Shown piece after piece: positions 1-7,164 of a stretch of DNA of 64,000 bases. The DNA lies in contig NZ_SWKR01000001.1 in assembly GCF_005144715.1 (NCBI RefSeq), positions 248,001 through 312,000 of the forward strand. Reading direction: 5' to 3'. A program made the position numbers and the translations under genes. Origin of the DNA: Sphingomonas baiyangensis (GTDB lineage Bacteria > Pseudomonadota > Alphaproteobacteria > Sphingomonadales > Sphingomonadaceae). The notes beneath the pieces are model-generated. The model was not told where the DNA came from. It worked only from the letters and a program-made list of their open reading frames with translations, and did no database searches. Positions within the stretch are counted from its first letter, which is position 1. Every line of letters starts with the position of its first letter.

Positions 1-176
1 GGGTGCGTGTGATCGTCCTTGAACCCAGCCGCCTTGGCTACCTCGGCGGGTGCGGTTTCGGGCACGCGCAGCACGTCTACTTCGGCGCCGCCGGCGCGCG
101 CGCCTTCGGCGGCCGCATCGGCCATCGTCGACATATGGCCGTACGACGAATAATAAAGGACAAGGATTTTTGCCAT
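1..176 (-). CDS. wrbA: NAD(P)H:quinone oxidoreductase WrbA, N-terminal part (cut by left edge)
   Basis: Only the first 58 or so codons are inside the window. The product begins [19 protein letters not shown], the flavodoxin-like FMN phosphate-binding loop of the WrbA family, which reduces quinones by two electrons and limits redox cycling. The gene lies 57 bp downstream of the pirin gene on the same strand, so the two are probably co-transcribed and perhaps controlled by the divergent LysR protein. The C-terminal part is not visible, so integrity cannot be judged. Confidence 0.85.
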   Translation of the reverse strand, partial: MAKILVLYYSSYGHMSTMADAAAEGARAGGAEVDVLRVPETAPAEVAKAAGFKDDHTH

Positions 177-233
177 GACAAAGCTCCGGGCTGAGCGCCG
201 CGCGACACCGTCAGGCGCCGCGCGGCGACGTGA

Positions 234-932
234 TTATTCGGCGTCGACGAGCACGATCTCGGCGTCGTCGACCGCGCGGATGACATAGGTCTTGTCGCCG
301 GTGAGCGCCGCGCCATCGCGTGCGTTCACACGCTCGCCATTGACCTCGATCGCGCCCTTCGCCGGCACAAGATACGCGTGGCGACCCGCGCCGACGCTGT
401 GGCGCACTTCCTCTCCCGCCTTCAGCGTAGCACCCATCACGCGGGCATCGGCGCGGATGCGCAGCGTATCGACATCCTCGTCATACCCGCTCGCCAGCGT
501 CACCAGCCGCCCGGCGCGGTCGTCGCGCGGGAAGGGCTTGGCGCCCCAGCTCGGCGCGCCGCCCTTGGTCCGGGGTTCGATCCAAATCTGGAACAAGGTC
601 GTCGTTTCGGGCTCGAGATTATATTCGGCGTGGCGCACGCCGGTGCCCGCCGACATCACCTGCACGTCGCCGGCCGCCGTGCGGCCTTCATTGCCCATCG
701 AGTCCTTGTGCGTGATCGCGCCCGAGCGGACATAGGTGATGATCTCCATGTCGCGATGCGGGTGGGGCGGGAAGCCGCTGTTGGCGGCGATCTCGTCGTC
801 GTTCCACACGCGGATGGCGCCCCAGCCCATGCGTGCCGGATCATAGTAATTGGCGAAGCTGAAATGATGGCGGGCATTGAGCCAGCCATGCTCGGCATGG
901 CCGAGGCTTTCGAACGAACGCTTGTCGATCAT
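234..932 (-). CDS. Pirin family protein (quercetin 2,3-dioxygenase-like bicupin)
   Basis: A 232-residue bicupin of normal pirin length. The four metal ligands of the N-terminal cupin are present: His57 and His59 in HPHRDME, His101, and Glu103 in HAEYN. Such proteins have quercetinase activity in vitro or act as redox sensors; the physiological substrate here is unknown. I chose the ATG at 932 because GGAGG lies just upstream of it. A GTG four codons earlier (944) would overlap that ribosome binding site. wrbA follows on the same strand, and a LysR gene is divergent. Confidence 0.9.
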   Translation of the reverse strand: MIDKRSFESLGHAEHGWLNARHHFSFANYYDPARMGWGAIRVWNDDEIAANSGFPPHPHRDMEIITYVRSGAITHKDSMGNEGRTAAGDVQVMSAGTGVRHAEYNLEPETTTLFQIWIEPRTKGGAPSWGAKPFPRDDRAGRLVTLASGYDEDVDTLRIRADARVMGATLKAGEEVRHSVGAGRHAYLVPAKGAIEVNGERVNARDGAALTGDKTYVIRAVDDAEIVLVDAE

Positions 933-1013
933 GGGAACCTCCACTTGCTTGGCATCAAGATAGGCGGCACGATCGGCGCGTAAATGGAAACTGTGGAAAC
1001 GGATCGTTTCGCC

Positions 1014-2057
1014 ATGCAGCTACCCGATTTCGAAGCCTGGGCGATCTTCGCAAGCGTAGTCGAACATCGCAGCTTCAGCGGCGCCGCCAGCGCGATCGGC
1101 GTGAGCAAGGCGACGGTGTCGAAAGCGATCACCCGGCTCGAAGCGCGGCTCGGCACCGCCCTGTTCCACCGCACCTCGCGCCGGCTGACGCTTACCAGCA
1201 GCGGCAAGGCGCTCGCCGATCACGCGCAGCGCATCCTGGGTGAAGGCGTGGCGGCCGAGGAAGCCGCGCTCGAAGGCGCGCAGGCGCCCGCGGGGCTCGT
1301 GCGTGTCGCGGCCCCCATGAGCTTCGGCGTACGCCATGTCGCCCCCGTCGTCGCCGAGTTCCTCGCCGCGCACCCGGCGATCCGTATCGACCTGTCGCTG
1401 TCCGACGCGCGCGTCGATATCGTCGCCGAGGCGATCGACATCGCGCTGCGCATCGCCGACCTTCCCGACAGTTCGATGCGCGCGCGCCGCCTGTCGGACA
1501 TTCCGGTGCACACCGTTGCGGCGCCGGCCTATCTGGCGCGCGCGGGCACGCCGGCGCATCCCGCGCAGCTCGCCGACCATGCCTGTTTCAGCTACACCAA
1601 CGTCCGCGCCGCGACTTGGCAATATCGCCGCGCCGATGGCGAGAGCGCGGCAGTGCGCGTCGACGGCCCCTTCGCGGTAGACAATGGCGAGGCGATGCTG
1701 CCGGCGCTGCGCAGCGGGCTCGGCATCGCGATGCTCCCCGCCTTCATCGTCGACCGTGATCTGGCCGACGGTACGCTGGTGCCGCTGTTCGCCGGCTGGA
1801 GCCCGCCGCCCGTCGCGCTGCATCTCGTGACGCCGCCCAGCGCCAGGCGGCCCGCGCGCGTCGAGGCGCTGATCGATTTCCTCTCACAGCGGCTGCGCAA
1901 CGTGTGCCAACTAGCTGTTGAAATCCGCGAAAGAGCGGATTTCAGACGGCACCTGCCCGCTCCCCCTCCCGGCCGCCCACAAGATATCCTGATGGGGGGC
2001 CGGGAGGGGGAGCGGGCTGGAACCGCACTCGATAAATCCCAACGACTCGTGGACTAA
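1014..2057 (+). CDS. LysR-family transcriptional regulator with run-on C-terminus
   Basis: The N-terminal winged HTH (residues about 1-60, MQLPDFEAW to the LFHRTSRRLTLT region) and a LysR substrate-binding domain to about residue 295 are clear. It is divergent from pirin-wrbA, the usual position of a regulator of that pair. The start at 1014 matches family members; an in-frame ATG at 984 would add ten residues. The conserved protein should end near LSQRLR (about nt 1900). The frame instead continues some 50 codons through two hairpin sequences, giving a Pro/Gly/Arg-rich tail with no family counterpart. The inducer is unknown. Confidence 0.88.
   Translation: MQLPDFEAWAIFASVVEHRSFSGAASAIGVSKATVSKAITRLEARLGTALFHRTSRRLTLTSSGKALADHAQRILGEGVAAEEAALEGAQAPAGLVRVAAPMSFGVRHVAPVVAEFLAAHPAIRIDLSLSDARVDIVAEAIDIALRIADLPDSSMRARRLSDIPVHTVAAPAYLARAGTPAHPAQLADHACFSYTNVRAATWQYRRADGESAAVRVDGPFAVDNGEAMLPALRSGLGIAMLPAFIVDRDLADGTLVPLFAGWSPPPVALHLVTPPSARRPARVEALIDFLSQRLRNVCQLAVEIRERADFRRHLPAPPPGRPQDILMGGREGERAGTALDKSQRLVD
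1920..1943. repeat. Perfect 9-bp hairpin at the 3' end of the LysR frame
   Basis: GAAATCCGC (1920-1928) and GCGGATTTC (1935-1943) are exact inverted copies around a 6-base loop. There is no T-run after it. It lies inside the reading frame of the LysR gene, just beyond where the conserved protein should stop. Confidence 0.75.
1955..2017. repeat. 20-bp perfect inverted repeat, GC-rich palindromic element
   Basis: The arms 1955-1974 and 1998-2017 are exact inverted complements of 20 bp around a 23-base spacer. The arms are C-rich on the left and G-rich on the right. No T-tract follows, so it is not a standard intrinsic terminator. It looks like an extragenic palindrome (REP-like) that the LysR frame happens to cross. 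Confidence 0.8.
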
Positions 2058-2063
2058 AGCCGG

Positions 2064-2080
2064 TTAGGAAGAAATTAACC
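2064..2080 (+). promoter_or_regulatory. CtrA-binding box upstream of ctrA
   Basis: TTAG (2064-2067), seven bases, then TTAACC (2075-2080). The known CtrA consensus is TTAA-N7-TTAAC, so one base departs from it. It lies about 100 bp before the ctrA start; a TTAA half-site follows at 2104-2107. CtrA autoregulation is established in Caulobacter; its operation here is inferred. Confidence 0.6.
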
Positions 2081-2180
2081 TTTTGCCTTCAGACGTGCTT
2101 AGGTTAATGAATTGGCCCAACGCCATGTGCACCGACAGGGGGTGGATGCGGCGGCAACCGGCGACGGGGGGATCGAGAGC

Positions 2181-2882
2181 ATGCGCGTACTATTGATCGA
2201 GGACGAGCCGACGACTGCCAAGGCGATCGAGCTGATGCTCACGACCGAGGGGTTCAACATCTACACCACCGATCTTGGCGAAGAGGGCCTCGATCTCGGC
2301 AAGCTCTATGATTACGACATCATCCTGCTCGACCTCAACCTGCCCGACATGCACGGCTACGACGTGCTCAAGAAGCTGCGCGTCGCACGCGTGCAGACGC
2401 CGGTGCTGATCCTTTCGGGCATCAGCGAGATGGATTCGAAGGTGCGCAGCTTCGGCTTCGGCGCCGACGATTACGTGACCAAGCCCTTCCACCGCGAGGA
2501 ACTGGTGGCGCGCATCCACGCCGTCGTCCGCCGCTCGAAGGGGCACAGCCAGTCGGTCATCAAGACGGGCAAGCTCGCGGTCAATCTCGATGCCAAGACC
2601 GTCGAGGTCGACAATGCCCGCGTCCACCTGACGGGCAAGGAATATGCGATGCTCGAGCTGCTTTCGCTGCGCAAGGGCACCACGCTGACCAAGGAAATGT
2701 TCCTCAACCACCTTTATGGCGGCATGGACGAGCCCGAGCTCAAGATCATCGACGTGTTCATCTGCAAGCTGCGCAAGAAGCTGAGCATGGCGACCGACGG
2801 CGAGAACTATATCGAGACCGTTTGGGGCCGCGGCTACGTGCTACGCGATCCCGAGGAAGTCCGCGAGGCCGCGGTCGCCTGA
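2181..2882 (+). CDS. ctrA: Cell-cycle response regulator CtrA
   Basis: 233 residues, the normal CtrA length. Receiver domain at residues 1-115 with the acidic pocket (ED at 7-8), phosphoacceptor Asp51 in LLDLNLPD and the conserved Lys of TKPF. It is followed by an OmpR-type winged helix with the nearly invariant CtrA DNA-binding stretch ([17 protein letters not shown] and [11 protein letters not shown]). Phosphorylated CtrA controls division, motility and replication genes in alphaproteobacteria. I used the ATG giving MRVLLIED; an in-frame TTG 23 codons upstream (2112) is not conserved. A CtrA-like box lies upstream and a strong terminator downstream, so it is a single-gene unit. Confidence 0.97.
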   Translation: MRVLLIEDEPTTAKAIELMLTTEGFNIYTTDLGEEGLDLGKLYDYDIILLDLNLPDMHGYDVLKKLRVARVQTPVLILSGISEMDSKVRSFGFGADDYVTKPFHREELVARIHAVVRRSKGHSQSVIKTGKLAVNLDAKTVEVDNARVHLTGKEYAMLELLSLRKGTTLTKEMFLNHLYGGMDEPELKIIDVFICKLRKKLSMATDGENYIETVWGRGYVLRDPEEVREAAVA

Positions 2883-2912
2883 GTTTCACCTACAGCGGGG
2901 GCTGTAACGCGT

Positions 2913-2956
2913 ACCGGCCGCAGCTTCGGGGGAAGCTGCGGCCGGTTTTCGTTTGG
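2913..2956 (+). terminator. Intrinsic terminator of ctrA
   Basis: A 15-bp perfect stem (2913-2927 with 2932-2946) and a GGGG loop begins 31 bases after the ctrA stop. It is followed by TTTTCGTTTGG, a moderately T-rich tail. This is the clearest rho-independent terminator in the window. Confidence 0.85.
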
Positions 2957-3205
2957 GGTTTTTGTCACCAGCGAAATATCTTCGTGTTAATCCGAAATAT
3001 TCGTGGTACTCTATATAGCCCACTTACGCTTCGGAGCATCTGGATTATGCTGACGCAAATTAAGGAAATGATATATTTGAGTTAGCGGATTGAGAAATAC
3101 CTCGAAGAAATCACTACCGATACGTAGGAACTGGTCTTAACCCTGAGATGTTCCGGGCTGTTTTGGCGTACCCCTCTTTTGACACTTCTGTCTCATTGGC
3201 GGCCC

Positions 3206-3853
3206 TTAGCTCGGGTCTCGCAGACGAATGCTACGCTGCCCTAAACGCTGAGCTAATGCGTTTGCTGGCTCAAGAAACTCTCTTGAGTGTGGTGGCTGAG
3301 ATGCAAGGGCCGCAACGATCATGCTTAAGGTCATAAGATTGTCCACAGCCGCCCCATATTTGTTCAATTCAGACTCGATTTCGATTGCAGTTAAGCCTGT
3401 TGCATACTGTGGAGTCCGCTTTGCCAAGCGATCCATACCGTCAAAATCAATAAACGATGGGCGAAGACGACAGCTTCCATCAGGAAAGCTGAGTACCGTA
3501 CCGTGGGCGGCTAGGTTCCGCAGCCACTTATCTTGATTCAATTTGGCGAACACCGATTTCAACATCTTCTCGACAAAGTCGGCTGCGCGTCGCTGATTCT
3601 GGTTTGGCTTGGCCTCGAGCATAGAGCGGAAGCGGAGGTGAAAACTTTTCAGGATAATTTCTCGGCGCTGATCCATGCTTTTTGCACTGAAGATAATCAC
3701 GCTGGCGAATGAAACATCAACGGTGCCTCCAGGATTTGGGGAAAGTAGATTCCCTAGAAGAAAGGCCAGTCGATCGTCGATGTCACCGCCGGTGGTAGTC
3801 ACCCGGCCGATTGCTGCATAAAGATGCACCGGGTTTTTATTTGAGGTTTCCAT
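3206..3853 (-). CDS. Hypothetical protein with HEPN-like R-x4-H motif
   Basis: 215 residues if started at METSNKNP (3853); a start ten codons earlier (3883, MSSPIW) is also open. It is predicted all-helical, with an N-terminal stretch typical of four-helix HEPN-like bundles (IDDRLAFLLGNLL, then SVIIFSAKS and DQRRE). The RNLAAHG segment at residues 112-118 matches the HEPN RNase motif R-x4-6-H (Arg112, His117). HEPN proteins are often toxins or phage-defence RNases. The low GC of the gene suggests transfer. The family call is inference from the motif; no partner antitoxin was identified with certainty. Confidence 0.6.
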   Translation of the reverse strand: METSNKNPVHLYAAIGRVTTTGGDIDDRLAFLLGNLLSPNPGGTVDVSFASVIIFSAKSMDQRREIILKSFHLRFRSMLEAKPNQNQRRAADFVEKMLKSVFAKLNQDKWLRNLAAHGTVLSFPDGSCRLRPSFIDFDGMDRLAKRTPQYATGLTAIEIESELNKYGAAVDNLMTLSMIVAALASQPPHSREFLEPANALAQRLGQRSIRLRDPS

Positions 3854-3999
3854 GGCGAAAATAGACCATATTGGCGATGACACCTATTCCGAAGCGGAAA
3901 CGGCGACCCGTCGACAGGCAGCGCTGCGGGATATGCTTGCCACTCCCCAAGCCGCAAAAGGCTAGCAAGAAGGACGGCAAGGAGTCTCATTCGAAATAG
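3852..3999 (+). pseudogene. Small hypothetical ORF, apparently frameshifted in a C-run
   Basis: From ATG 3852 the frame gives MAKIDHIGDDTYSEAETATRR and stops at 3965 after 37 residues. The body (charged helix, then RDMLATP) resembles short sphingomonad proteins that end in a lysine-rich TPPKP-type tail. Exactly such a tail, KPQKASKKDGKE, appears in the next frame after the CCCC at 3945-3948 and ends at TAG 3997-3999. One extra or two missing C bases would explain this. It could be a decayed gene, a sequencing error or a chance reading. Its start codon overlaps that of the HEPN-like gene on the other strand. Confidence 0.45.
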
Positions 4000-5878
4000 C
4001 GTTTGCGGCGTTCTTCGATCGAGCGGGGTGGCTCGTGCCACCGTTACGGTTTAGCAGTTCCACAGACCTATGGGCCCGGACCAAAACTGCCCGCGAACAG
4101 CGTTTATCATCTATTCCTCTTAGAATACGCTCCGTAGCATCCCGTCCCCCCTCACCGCCCCTCGCGCACCCGCCGGTCCTCCGCCCCACCGTCGTCGTCG
4201 GCAGCACCTCCGCCGGCACCTCCCCGGCGCCGCGCCCGCGTTCCCACATCTTGGTGCCGCCGACCCATGTCTCGAGCACCACCGTCTCGCGCAGTTCGGC
4301 GGGTGTCACTTGGCTCACGTCGCGGTCGACGATGACGAAGTCGGCGCGCATGCCCGGCGCCAGCCGGCCGAAGCGGTCCTCGCCGAAGCCCGCATATGCG
4401 CCGTCGATGGTGAACGCCTTCCACGTCTCCTCGCGCGTCAGCGCTTCCTCGGCGCGCCAGCCGCCAAAGGGCTGGCCGTCAGGCCCCTGCCGCGTGAAGC
4501 CTGCTGCCCAGCCGACGAACGGATTGGGGCTTTCGACCGGATAGTCCGATCCGAAGGCGATCCGCGCGTCGTTCTTCAGCATCGATCGCCACGCATAGGC
4601 GCCGCCCAGCCGCGCATCGCCCAGTCGTGCCTCGGCCATCGTGCGGTCGCTTGTCTGGTGGACGGGCTGCATCGAGGCGATGATGCCCCCGCGCCCGAAG
4701 CGCGGCAGATCGGCGGGGTCGACGATCTGCGCATGTTCGATGCGCCAGCGCCGGTCGCCGGGATAGCTGGCGCCCAGTTCCTCGATCGCCTCGAGCACCT
4801 GCTGGTTGGCACGGTCGCCGATCGCGTGGACGGCGAACTGGAAGCCGTCCATCGTGCCGCGGCTCAGTTGGTTGAGCAGCTGCGTGTCGGTCTGGAAGCC
4901 CAGCCCCGTATTGCCCGCCGCATCGGCATAGGGCGCCTTGAGCCACGCCCCGCGCGAACCGAGCGCGCCGTCGAGATACAGCTTTACCCCGCCCAGCCGC
5001 AACCGGTCGTCATACAGCCAGGGCGTCGGCCCGCTGCCGCCCACGCGCAGCGCGGTATCGACCGAATCGGCATAGGTCATGATCCGCATCCGCAGCAGGT
5101 CGCGGTCGCCCATGAAGCGATAGGTCATCCAGTCGTCGAGCGTGGCGCCCATGTCGGCGGTCGCGGTGATGCCGTTCGACAGCAGGATTTCCTGCGCCTT
5201 CAGGAACGCGGCGTTGCGGTCGCGCGGGGAAGGCGCGGGCAGCGCCTTGGCGACGAGCGCCATCGCGGCATCGACGAACACGCCCGAAGGCGCGCCACCC
5301 GCGCCCTTCTCGATCCGCCCGCCGCTCGGCGACACGCTCTTGGCGGTTACGCCGGCGGCCTTCAATGCGGCGCTGTTGGCCCAGCCGGCATGGCCGTCGA
5401 CGCGTTCGAGCCATACCGGGCGGCCGGGCACGATCGCGTCGAGCTCGGCGGCGGTGGGGAAGCGGCCCAGCCCCCATTTCTCCTGGTTCCAGCCGCCGCC
5501 GGTGATCCACGGGCGATTGGGATTGGCCGCGGCATAGGCGGCGATCTTCGCCTTGGCCTCTTCGAACGTCGCGGTGTCCGACAGGTCGAGCGCCAGCGCC
5601 TGGAAGCCCAGCCCCATCACATGGCCATGCGCATCGATCATGCCGGGAATCAGCACGCGGCCCTTCATGTCGGTGCGCCAGTCGAGCTTTTCGGGGCGCT
5701 TGTCGCGGCGCTGGAGAAGCTTCACCACCTTGCCGTCGCGGCCGATGACGATGCCGGTGAAGCGCACCACGCGCCCGCGCTCGTCGAGCGTCATGCCGTC
5801 GACATTCTCGATCAGCGCATCGGCAAGCGCCGGCTGGGCAAGCAACAGGGCCGCAGCGGCCAGCAACATACGCTTCAC
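3962..5878 (-). CDS. Secreted amidohydrolase (amidohydrolase family 3, YtcJ-like) with run-on C-terminus
   Basis: 638 residues. An N-terminal signal peptide (MKRMLLAAAALLLAQPALA) is followed by a metal-dependent amidohydrolase: the IDAHGHV metal site near the start, later EHAQIV and HAIGDRA histidines, and GSDYPVE with the catalytic Asp. Substrate unknown; family members hydrolyse cyclic amides and formamide groups. I chose GTG 5878 because AAGGAG lies nine bases upstream; the next ATG (5869) is too far from it. The gene overlaps the upstream dehydrogenase by 4 bp. Homology-like sequence ends at about residue 547 (GGTKMWER); a further 91 residues run into the low-GC islet, so the native 3' end may have been lost. 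Confidence 0.85.
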   Translation of the reverse strand: MKRMLLAAAALLLAQPALADALIENVDGMTLDERGRVVRFTGIVIGRDGKVVKLLQRRDKRPEKLDWRTDMKGRVLIPGMIDAHGHVMGLGFQALALDLSDTATFEEAKAKIAAYAAANPNRPWITGGGWNQEKWGLGRFPTAAELDAIVPGRPVWLERVDGHAGWANSAALKAAGVTAKSVSPSGGRIEKGAGGAPSGVFVDAAMALVAKALPAPSPRDRNAAFLKAQEILLSNGITATADMGATLDDWMTYRFMGDRDLLRMRIMTYADSVDTALRVGGSGPTPWLYDDRLRLGGVKLYLDGALGSRGAWLKAPYADAAGNTGLGFQTDTQLLNQLSRGTMDGFQFAVHAIGDRANQQVLEAIEELGASYPGDRRWRIEHAQIVDPADLPRFGRGGIIASMQPVHQTSDRTMAEARLGDARLGGAYAWRSMLKNDARIAFGSDYPVESPNPFVGWAAGFTRQGPDGQPFGGWRAEEALTREETWKAFTIDGAYAGFGEDRFGRLAPGMRADFVIVDRDVSQVTPAELRETVVLETWVGGTKMWERGRGAGEVPAEVLPTTTVGRRTGGCARGGEGGRDATERILRGIDDKRCSRAVLVRAHRSVELLNRNGGTSHPARSKNAANAISNETPCRPSC

Positions 5879-6729
5879 TTCGCCAATCTCCTTACCAGCG
5901 CGCTCGTGTCTTGCCGTGCGCCGCCCATCTTCTGCACCTCGGCATAGAATTGATCGACGAGCGCGGTCACCGGCAGCGTCGATCCGTTTGCGCGCGCTTC
6001 CTCCAGCGCGAGGCCCAGATCCTTGCGCATCCAGTCGATCGCGAAGCCGAAGTCGAAGCGATCCTCGGCCATCGACTGCCAGCGATTGACCATCTGCCAG
6101 CTCTGCGCCGCACCGCCCGACACCGCCTCGAACACGCGATCGAGGTCGAGGCCCGACGCCTGCGCGAAGCGCAGCGCCTCGCTCAGCCCGCCGAGCACGC
6201 CGGCGATGGCGATCTGGTTGACCATCTTGGTCTGCTGCCCCGCGCCGGCCGCACCGACATGGACGATGCGCGCCGCGTACGCCGCCATGATCGGCTCGGC
6301 CGCCGCCATCGCCGCGGGCGATCCGCCGCACATGATCGCGAGCGTGCCCGCCTCGGCCCCCGCCTGCCCGCCCGATACCGGCGCGTCGACGCTGAGCGCG
6401 CGGGCGCCCGCCAGTTCGCGCGCGATGTGCGCCGACACGGTGGTGTGGTCGATGAACACGGCATCGTCGCGCATCGCCGCGAACGCGCCACCTTCGCCCA
6501 GCGTCACGGCGCGCAAATCGTCGTCGTTGCCGACGCAGGCGATCACCGCGTCCTTCCCCACCGCCGCCTCGGCGGGCGTGGCGGCGACGCTGCCGCCATG
6601 CGCGGCCGACCACGCCTCGGCCTTGGCGCGCGTGCGGTTGTAGACGGTAACGGCGTGCCCGGCGCGCGCCAGATGCCCCGCCATCGGGGCGCCCATCACG
6701 CCCATGCCGATGAATGCGATCTCTGCCAT
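5875..6729 (-). CDS. NAD(P)-dependent beta-hydroxyacid dehydrogenase (HIBADH / tartronate semialdehyde reductase family)
   Basis: 284 residues, the usual length. The N-terminal Rossmann motif GMGVMGAPMAGHLARAGH is followed by the substrate-binding DAPVSGGQAGAEAGTL and the catalytic-lysine region GQQTKMVNQ (Lys in GxxxKxxxN). It could be 3-hydroxyisobutyrate dehydrogenase or 2-hydroxy-3-oxopropionate reductase; the sequence does not decide. Its stop overlaps the GTG start of the amidohydrolase, so the two are translationally coupled. Confidence 0.9.
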   Translation of the reverse strand: MAEIAFIGMGVMGAPMAGHLARAGHAVTVYNRTRAKAEAWSAAHGGSVAATPAEAAVGKDAVIACVGNDDDLRAVTLGEGGAFAAMRDDAVFIDHTTVSAHIARELAGARALSVDAPVSGGQAGAEAGTLAIMCGGSPAAMAAAEPIMAAYAARIVHVGAAGAGQQTKMVNQIAIAGVLGGLSEALRFAQASGLDLDRVFEAVSGGAAQSWQMVNRWQSMAEDRFDFGFAIDWMRKDLGLALEEARANGSTLPVTALVDQFYAEVQKMGGARQDTSALVRRLAK

Positions 6730-6745
6730 GGCGCCGTGCTTAGGG

Positions 6746-7084
6746 TCAGGATGCGCGCGCGGCAACGCCGCCGCAGTCGTCGGGCCGTACCGTATAGGTG
6801 GTGCGCAGCCCCGGCGTGACATAGCCGCCCGACGCCTCGACGCCCGATTTGCAGACGATGCGGATCGCGCCGTCGCGGCGCGGGCGGCCGGCCCAGTACC
6901 CGGCGGCGAACTCGCGCATCGCACGCGGACGCCCGTCGCCATGCTCGACCAGCACGCGCGCCACCTTTCCTTCGGGGTCGTGAACCACGGCGAACTCGTT
7001 AAGCCACAGGTCGATCGACGCCACCGCGATCGCCGCCAGGATGACGAGACCGGCGATACGCAACGAGAAGAAATAGCGGTGCAT
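6746..7084 (-). CDS. Small single-pass membrane protein, unknown function
   Basis: 112 residues starting MHRYFFSLRIAG. One N-terminal transmembrane segment (about residues 6-26) precedes a soluble domain of about 85 residues with two cysteines. A start ten codons earlier (7114) is open but less likely. It sits 16 bp upstream of the dehydrogenase gene on the same strand and may be its operon partner. I recognise no family. Confidence 0.6.
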   Translation of the reverse strand: MHRYFFSLRIAGLVILAAIAVASIDLWLNEFAVVHDPEGKVARVLVEHGDGRPRAMREFAAGYWAGRPRRDGAIRIVCKSGVEASGGYVTPGLRTTYTVRPDDCGGVAARAS

Positions 7085-7164
7085 CGTCGCCAAGCTAGGG
7101 TTGCACCGCCGCAATGTGCAAGGCGGTTCCCCCCGGCGCGGCGATGGGCTAGGCGCGGACCATC

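Larger units (their letters stand above)
2950..4140. other. Low-GC islet between ctrA and the amidohydrolase gene
   Basis: Base composition falls to about half GC here, against well over 60% on both sides. The first 250 bases (2950-3205) hold no recognisable gene or RNA. They are followed by a HEPN-like gene on the minus strand and a small frameshifted ORF on the plus strand. The right margin, near 4130, lies inside the frame of the amidohydrolase. No tRNA, direct repeat or integrase was seen, so the mode of entry is unknown. Confidence 0.6.

Noticed and set aside
1955..2017. Rho-independent terminator of the LysR gene
   Set aside because: The stem is strong but there is no T-run, and it lies 40 bases before the actual stop of the frame.
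2112..2180. Upstream in-frame extension of ctrA
   Set aside because: Starts at a TTG and is not part of conserved CtrA, which begins MRVLLIE.
4040..4140. tRNA remnant as attachment site of the low-GC islet
   Set aside because: I looked for a T-arm (GTTCRANYC) and acceptor pairing and found none.
4310..5947. 545-codon open frame on the plus strand
   Set aside because: It is antisense to the amidohydrolase, whose signal peptide and metal sites are clear. High GC keeps the opposite frame open; the translation is Arg/Ala/His-rich and has no motif.
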